NCBI GenBank assembly: GCA_902729315.2
Contig: LR746264.1
Location: 4,799,878 to 4,863,877, forward strand
Length of the DNA stretch: 64,000 nt
From: Spirodela intermedia
Taxonomy: Eukaryota; Streptophyta; Magnoliopsida; Alismatales; Araceae
Direction of reading: 5' to 3'
The notes under the pieces are model-generated. The model was given only the letters and a program-made list of their open reading frames with translations. It was not told the DNA's origin and searched no databases. Shown here in pieces: positions 24,701 through 64,000 of the stretch; the stretch's first letter is position 1, and every line of letters starts with the position of its first letter. The translations under genes were made by a program, and so were the position numbers.

Positions 24701-27233
24701 ATTTTCTGGTGAGCCTTTAGCTTATGCAAGTTTTTTCTGGCCTTAACACCGTTATTTAACTCGTCAACTGGACATTGAATTCTAGATATCATTGTAGTAA
24801 TGTGATTCTTGATCTGTTTCTAATTTTTGTGAGAGTTTGACTTTGTAGGATTTCTAGATTCCTTTTGATGAGGTTTTCAGTGAGATACATATCAAAATGT
24901 TTTTCCATGTCTGCTTTTCTAGAGGCGACGGACAGCTACAGATGAACTAAACATGCGAAGTATATTTGAAGAAAATGACGTCATTTGTGTGAGTTTTATA
25001 TTTTTGTTGTTGTACTGTTGTCCTAAACTTTCTACTTCCCAATGATGATTGCTATTAACTGAGATTTTAGAAAACATATGCGTACCTTATGGATTTTCGT
25101 ATACAATTTAGGACGCCGAAGTAATAAATAAATGCATATTCTGTGACTAGAAAAACATTAGCTTTTAATGCTCACTAAATTGTCTAAATCTTAACTCCGG
25201 AAATTATGAGAGAAAAGAAACAAATATGGGAGTTACTCCAATGGGATGGTGTGTCTATGGAAGGCCAAACTTCAGAGCTTTTTTATAAAGCGGGTCTTTG
25301 CCCTTCAGAAAATTTTGACCCCAGGGAAAATGCAGGAATAATTTGGGTGGGCACGATATTTCTGCAAGTGTAGACGTGAAGATTCAAGACTAAACAGGTG
25401 CAGAGAGTTGAGGTCAAATCTGGAGCAGAAATATTGACAATTTTTTTAGCATATCCTCCTTCATAGGCTGTATGTGCTAGACAGCATATTAGATTTGGCT
25501 TGCAAAATTCATTTCAGCATCACCAATGGATGATGTTTCTAATCATGCATTGGAGGAATCTACTGTTATCAAAATCTCAGAATCTGAGCCACACAAATGG
25601 CCGCAACTAATTCTATATACTATAATTCTACAAAATGATAATGTTGCTATTGAGAAAGTAGCTTGGAAATTCCTTGATGCTAATCTGTATCGAGATTGTT
25701 CTATGAGGAGAACATTCTTGATTTCTCCTGTGCTAGTTTTACTATCCTAGGCTGTGATTTTGGGTTCTACTATAGCAGAGGATGTGAAGAAATTAATTTG
25801 GCGATGCAACTCTTAAGAGTTTAGTAGTAAATCATTCTTTAGTGAAACATATAATGTCAATTTGTTTCTTGAAGATTAATATTCTTGATTTGGTCCATTT
25901 TCAGGCCGAGGTTCGTGGCTTCCAGCATGATGGAAGTTTGCATCTGCAGGCAAGAAGCCTTAAGTATGGAAAGGTTCGTCATATTTATTCCATTATCCAC
26001 TTTAAAATCTTATCATAATGTACTTGGTGTATCTAGTCTCATAATTGTTATACCTTTTTCTTATGTTTTTTTTTATTTAATATTTTTTGCAATCGAGAGT
26101 CGAACAGACTCTTTGGCAGACCTCTTCCCTTGATAATTCTCATGTCTATCCACCTCCGACAATTTCTCTGGGTTCGATTTGAATTAATGTAGCTGCTTAG
26201 GAAAAAACCCTAAATCTTTGCATCTTTTGTTGGATCTAGCTTAGCACATCTTTGATCTAGTGTGAATATCAGTAAAGTCAACGATATGTCCCAATGTCTT
26301 CTAAACATTTGCATGTTTTTGGCTCATTTTGCTTCTTTCCTTTAAGGGTCAGGTTCTTATGTACTCCTCTAAAAACATCAAGGCTCCCATTACGTGGAAG
26401 ATGATCCGAGCCTGCCCCCACTGGGATGATAATGGGAACCTTTTGAAACGTATTTCCCCAATGGTCGATTGCTTACAAGGTCAAAAGAAAAAAGTCAATC
26501 TGTTTAAAATTGGGAAGAGACTTCCATTAGTCTGTGAACATCATGATTCATTAAACTGCCCATGTTTATTTTGGCCGATGCCATTTTTTCTTCCATTGGT
26601 AAACGGTTTATGCTTTGAGTTGACCAAATCAAGAATATTAATCTTCAAGAAACATCTGTGAAGTCATTGTGCACAAAGGAGGAATGGCATGATTCATTAT
26701 CATGTATATGGAAATTTGGCTAGATTATGCTAAAGTCATATCTAGTAACTTTGTTGTCACCAACGATGCAGCTCAAGAGTGGCCAGTTGCTTACTGTGCC
26801 CCCGTACCTAATAAAGCGGCGGAAGCAGCACTTCCACCACCTTGAGAACTATGGGGTTGACTTGATTCTGGGCTGCAATGGATTCATCTGGATTGGCGAA
26901 CATGTGGAGACCAGCAACGGTGTCATGGAAGGAGATGGAGGGAACAAAGTGGAGGAGAGCAACGAGTCTAGCAGCCACTCGGTGCCCCTTGGAGAGAAGG
27001 GGCAGCGGCTCATGTCTCTGGAGACGAGGCAGCACATATGCCAGATAGCAAATGCCGTGCGCGTGTTGTCCACCTTGGGTTTCAGTCTGACCACTGAAGG
27101 GATTTTGGAGGCGGCTAAGGCAAGCATCTCTTTGGGAATCAACACAAAAGACATGCTGGGGGCTGAATTCCATGTCCAGACTGCAGAGAGGGAGGTTGGC
27201 CGCCGGATGTCATTACTCAGAAAGAAAGGGTGA
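21728..27233 (+). CDS. RRP4: Exosome complex component RRP4 homolog
   Basis: Seven exons (21728-21888, 22079-22180, 22953-22998, 23826-23915, 24923-24988, 25905-25973, 26772-27233), all with GT-AG introns and consistent phases, encode 331 residues. RRP4 is one of the three S1/KH cap subunits of the nuclear and cytoplasmic RNA exosome, guiding RNA into the core for rRNA processing and decay. The N-terminal region has LDGQVVATLCGVVERVNKLVYV. The S1 domain follows with GDIIVGRVIEVATKHWRLEI, ending near exon 6. Exon 7 carries the KH domain with the conserved GCNGFIWIGEH. Length is near that of other plant RRP4 proteins. Exon 6 is 69 nt, phase 0 at both ends, and flanked by a perfect intronic inverted repeat. 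The ATG was chosen because MRDLHLQQLRLNQTQRVRLQ begins the conserved plant N-terminus. Confidence 0.95.
25864..25895 (+). repeat. Left arm of a perfect 32-nt inverted repeat flanking RRP4 exon 6
   Basis: The segment begins GTTTCTTGAAG and ends GATTTGGTC. It lies in intron 5, ending eight bases before the AG of the 3' splice site. Its exact reverse complement lies in intron 6 at 26622-26653. Confidence 0.95.
26622..26653 (-). repeat. Right arm of the inverted repeat flanking RRP4 exon 6
   Basis: This is the exact reverse complement of 25864-25895 across 32 bases, placed in intron 6 about 650 bp beyond the donor site. Pairing of the two arms in the pre-mRNA would loop out exon 6. Confidence 0.95.
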
Positions 27234-27261
27234 CCTGTATCAGTTGCTGTTAACCTAGAGT

Positions 27262-27535
27262 TTTCTGTTTCATAGATTATATGTGAAGATAGGGCTTCAC
27301 CTTTCAGAAATTATATGTTGATATAGGGTTTCTTATTTCATAGGATCATTTGCCAACATAGGGTTCTATCTTTCGTTGATCAAATGCTAACATAGGGCTT
27401 AATTTTTCATGATTAAATGTTAACGTAGGGCCCATTTTTCATTGATTGTATGTGAACATTGATCTCACCTTCCATTGATTATAAGTTAACAAACTGCTCC
27501 ATCTTTCATGAATCACATGTTAATCTAGGGTTTGC
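27262..27535 (+). repeat. Degenerate 34-bp tandem array just after RRP4
   Basis: About eight imperfect units are spaced by 33-35 bp. The core resembles ATGTTAACATAGGG followed by a pyrimidine-rich stretch such as CTTCACCTTTCAT. TAGGG motifs start at 27290, 27324, 27359, 27393, 27426 and 27526, with two degraded units between the last two. The array starts about 30 bp after the stop codon, so at least part is probably in the RRP4 3' UTR. Confidence 0.85.
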
Positions 27536-28754
27536 ATCTTTTATACATTATCTTCCTTTTCTTCATATTAGGGTAGGCGACGAGATATGGGGCGTATATT
27601 TGGGATAATTCAGTCCATTTTCTGAAACTGATTGCGTTTGTAGTTCACAAGGGGTTGCCATTGAAGCAAAGCCAGGTCTGGGAGGGCCAGAGCACTGGCT
27701 CTCATTGCCCAGATGAGTAAAATGGCATCATGAATTGGGTGATTCAAGTCTTTCAAATTCCATATTATCTTGTATCATGGAAGTCATTTAGGCCATATGC
27801 AAAGGTCTCATATGATTATCAGGCTTATGATAACATACATGTTGATTTCTGTTGCATTGATGCACCCCTTAACATGAGAAGGAATAAGATCAAACGGCCC
27901 ACCCACAACTTAGTTGAGCATTGTGGCATGATTGACAGACACAATCTTGCTTAGGCAACAAGGTTGACAAGAATGCAAGCATCTGGGTAGTTGTCATTTG
28001 GCTCAATGTGTTTAAGTAGCATGTTTGAAAGTTACTTTAAAGAGTAATGTCGGTGCTTTTTATAAAGCAAGATGGCTTAAAATGTTTCACACGATGTCAC
28101 ATATTGAGAGAGTTATTCCTTTCAAATAACTACACGTGTTGGTACTATGTTCTCATTCTTATAACTTTTTCTTAAGGGAATGGCATACAAAATAAATATG
28201 TATACCTGTCAAAAAATGCGTAGATTTAACTATCTTGATCTGCCACTAAAACTCCATATTACCATAGTCACATTAAGGATGTATTACATACGCGGACACC
28301 CAATAATCATTTTAAACATCAGCATTTGTCTATGACCTTTGATGAACTCGCTGTTGGTTACAAAGTAAAACCATTGACTTTCTTCCTTTCTATTTAAGAC
28401 ATACCATACTACCATTTCACTCTGAAAGAGTTGGCATGAAATATCTTATAAAAGGTAAATAGTCAAATGGGTACAAATATAAGAAATAGGAGATTGCAGC
28501 CTTACTAGGACAGGTTGGTCAGCTCCATGAGTATAATCTTATACTAGAGGAATACATGACCATTTGAGTAAGAAAATTACTTTCATAAGAAAAAGATGCA
28601 ATACTGTCACCAAGGCCGACCACAAGTGGAGTGAGCAAGGTACGCTTAGCATCTCATATTTTATTGGTGATGGCGAAAATGTCTCTGTAATCAGTGCGTA
28701 GCTTGAAAAAACCATACTAAAACACCATCCGGAGAGCACGCATTGAAAGACTTT
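27536..28754. other. Convergent intergenic spacer between RRP4 and the GH2 gene
   Basis: The 3' ends of RRP4 (+) and the beta-galactosidase gene (-) face each other across this stretch. No protein domain, tRNA or clear transposon is visible. It presumably holds both transcript ends. Confidence 0.5.
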
Positions 28755-63143
<34,389 letters not shown>

Positions 63144-64000
63144 CTTACCACACAGCATGCTCCTTATCTCGGTTAGCTGCTATGAGGTTTGGAATATTGG
63201 AAAAACCTGCATATGAGAAAACTCATACTTTTCAATTACCATGCGCATTTCAGAGACCCAAAACTTTAAAATTGAAATCATGTGCTTCGAGTGACTAAAG
63301 TAAATCATGTCAGACAACCATGTAAGGGCCATTTATCTCGGTTCACATGGCGCATTGGTGGTGAGCATTGCAACCACTAACCAGATAGGCCCTTTCACAG
63401 CAAGTTTTCAAACGGATTGTAGCCACTCATGGAAATGCAAAAAGTGTCGAAACCAATGTTTTCATACGTTAACTAATTGGATTCAAACCATTAATCCTAT
63501 TCGAACATATATTAAAGAAATGGCACAAATTCTTGGACAAAAACCATGATGAGAATCCTATCACTATTCCTACTCCTGCATGGAAGCAGAATAAAAGGTT
63601 ACAAGAAACATAGTCATACAATTCAAAATATTGACGAAGACACATCCGTCTGACCTCTCATTGCTCTCTATGCATATTAATTAATATGGAATCAGTAATT
63701 AATATGCATATTAATTATAACTTCATTGAACTGGGTTTCGCGACTATATTGCACGGAGGGATCTTTTTGGCATTGGAAAACAAAAAAGGGTTCGAAAAAT
63801 AGGAAATAAATACGAACCGCTAATAGTCCACATAAACACCATAACAGTCCAATCAGAAAATGAAAACCGCCATTAGCAAGGAGCTCTTGTCTTGACGTTT
63901 GAAGTTTCGTTCCAAAAGAAAAGAGCGTCTGAAAGAAAACAGTGTAATAACTCGAATGGATTCCCAACCTAGCCTATGAATGGCACGACCAAAACTAAAA
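63144..64000. other. Upstream region of the GH2 gene
   Basis: This should contain the 5' UTR and promoter of the minus-strand beta-galactosidase gene. No clear TATA box could be assigned. An AT-rich inverted repeat (TATGCATATTAATTA, arms about 63670-63684 and 63697-63711) forms a possible hairpin. A 91-codon open stretch on the minus strand at 63692-63967 matches nothing I recognise. Confidence 0.4.

Noticed and set aside
26329-26661. 110-codon open frame in RRP4 intron 6
   Set aside because: No domain is recognised, the true exon 7 starts later at 26772 with conserved sequence, and part of the frame is simply the right arm of the inverted repeat.
27262-27535. Telomere-like repeat (TAGGG motifs)
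   Set aside because: The spacing is 33-35 bp and not 7 bp, and the motifs are not TTTAGGG arrays, so it is an ordinary degenerate tandem repeat.
63692-63967. Hydrophobic 91-codon open frame on the minus strand, possible organelle gene fragment
   Set aside because: It looked membrane-like, but I could not match it to any plastid or mitochondrial protein; the position suits the 5' flank of the GH2 gene.

Overview
This window is nuclear DNA from a flowering plant, most likely a monocot outside the grasses; I cannot name the species. The evidence is: spliced genes with GT-AG introns; a plastid glutamine synthetase and an AWPM-19 membrane protein; very GC-rich 5' coding ends set in AT-rich intergenic DNA (typical of many monocots); and plant Ty1/copia and Ty3/gypsy LTR retrotransposons, some inside very large introns. 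No tRNA, rRNA, CRISPR or bacterial-type gene was seen.

Layout. (1) 1-3.65 kb: AT-rich intergenic DNA with a homopurine GA tract. (2) 3.84-5.58 kb, +: plastid phospholipase A1 of the PLA1-Igamma (DAD1-like) class, two exons, with two G-boxes and a TATA box upstream and a 53-bp tandem duplication across its stop codon. (3) 5.9-14.45 kb: a decayed + strand Ty3/gypsy element (gag, RT, RNase H and integrase traces, LTR-like 3' end), apparently interrupted by about 3.5 kb of unrelated DNA. (4) 15.2-27.2 kb: a compact + strand cluster of three intact genes, plastid glutamine synthetase GS2 (13 exons), an AWPM-19/PM19L-like four-helix membrane protein (4 exons) and the exosome subunit RRP4 (7 exons). 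(5) 28.75-63.14 kb, -: one 17-exon gene for a LacZ-like family 2 beta-galactosidase of 1122 residues. It spans 34.4 kb because introns 2, 3 and 6 hold LTR retrotransposons and intron 1 holds other repeats. RRP4 and this gene converge.

The exon models of all five genes were built base by base. Every junction keeps the reading frame, and all introns are GT-AG except intron 2 of the beta-galactosidase gene, which is GC-AG. The genes do not form one pathway. GS2 fixes ammonia in plastids, PLA1 releases fatty acids from plastid lipids, RRP4 is a cap subunit of the RNA exosome, AWPM-19 proteins are plasma-membrane proteins linked to ABA and desiccation, and the GH2 enzyme hydrolyses beta-galactosides.

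The most unusual structures are non-coding: a perfect 37-bp hairpin with a 5-nt loop in intron 1 of the GH2 gene; a perfect 32-nt inverted repeat in the introns flanking in-frame exon 6 of RRP4; a fold-back of opposed copia fragments in the GC-AG intron; an 87-bp in-frame tandem repeat in a copia polyprotein; a 34-bp degenerate tandem array just after RRP4; and a diverged fragment resembling plastid rpoC1.
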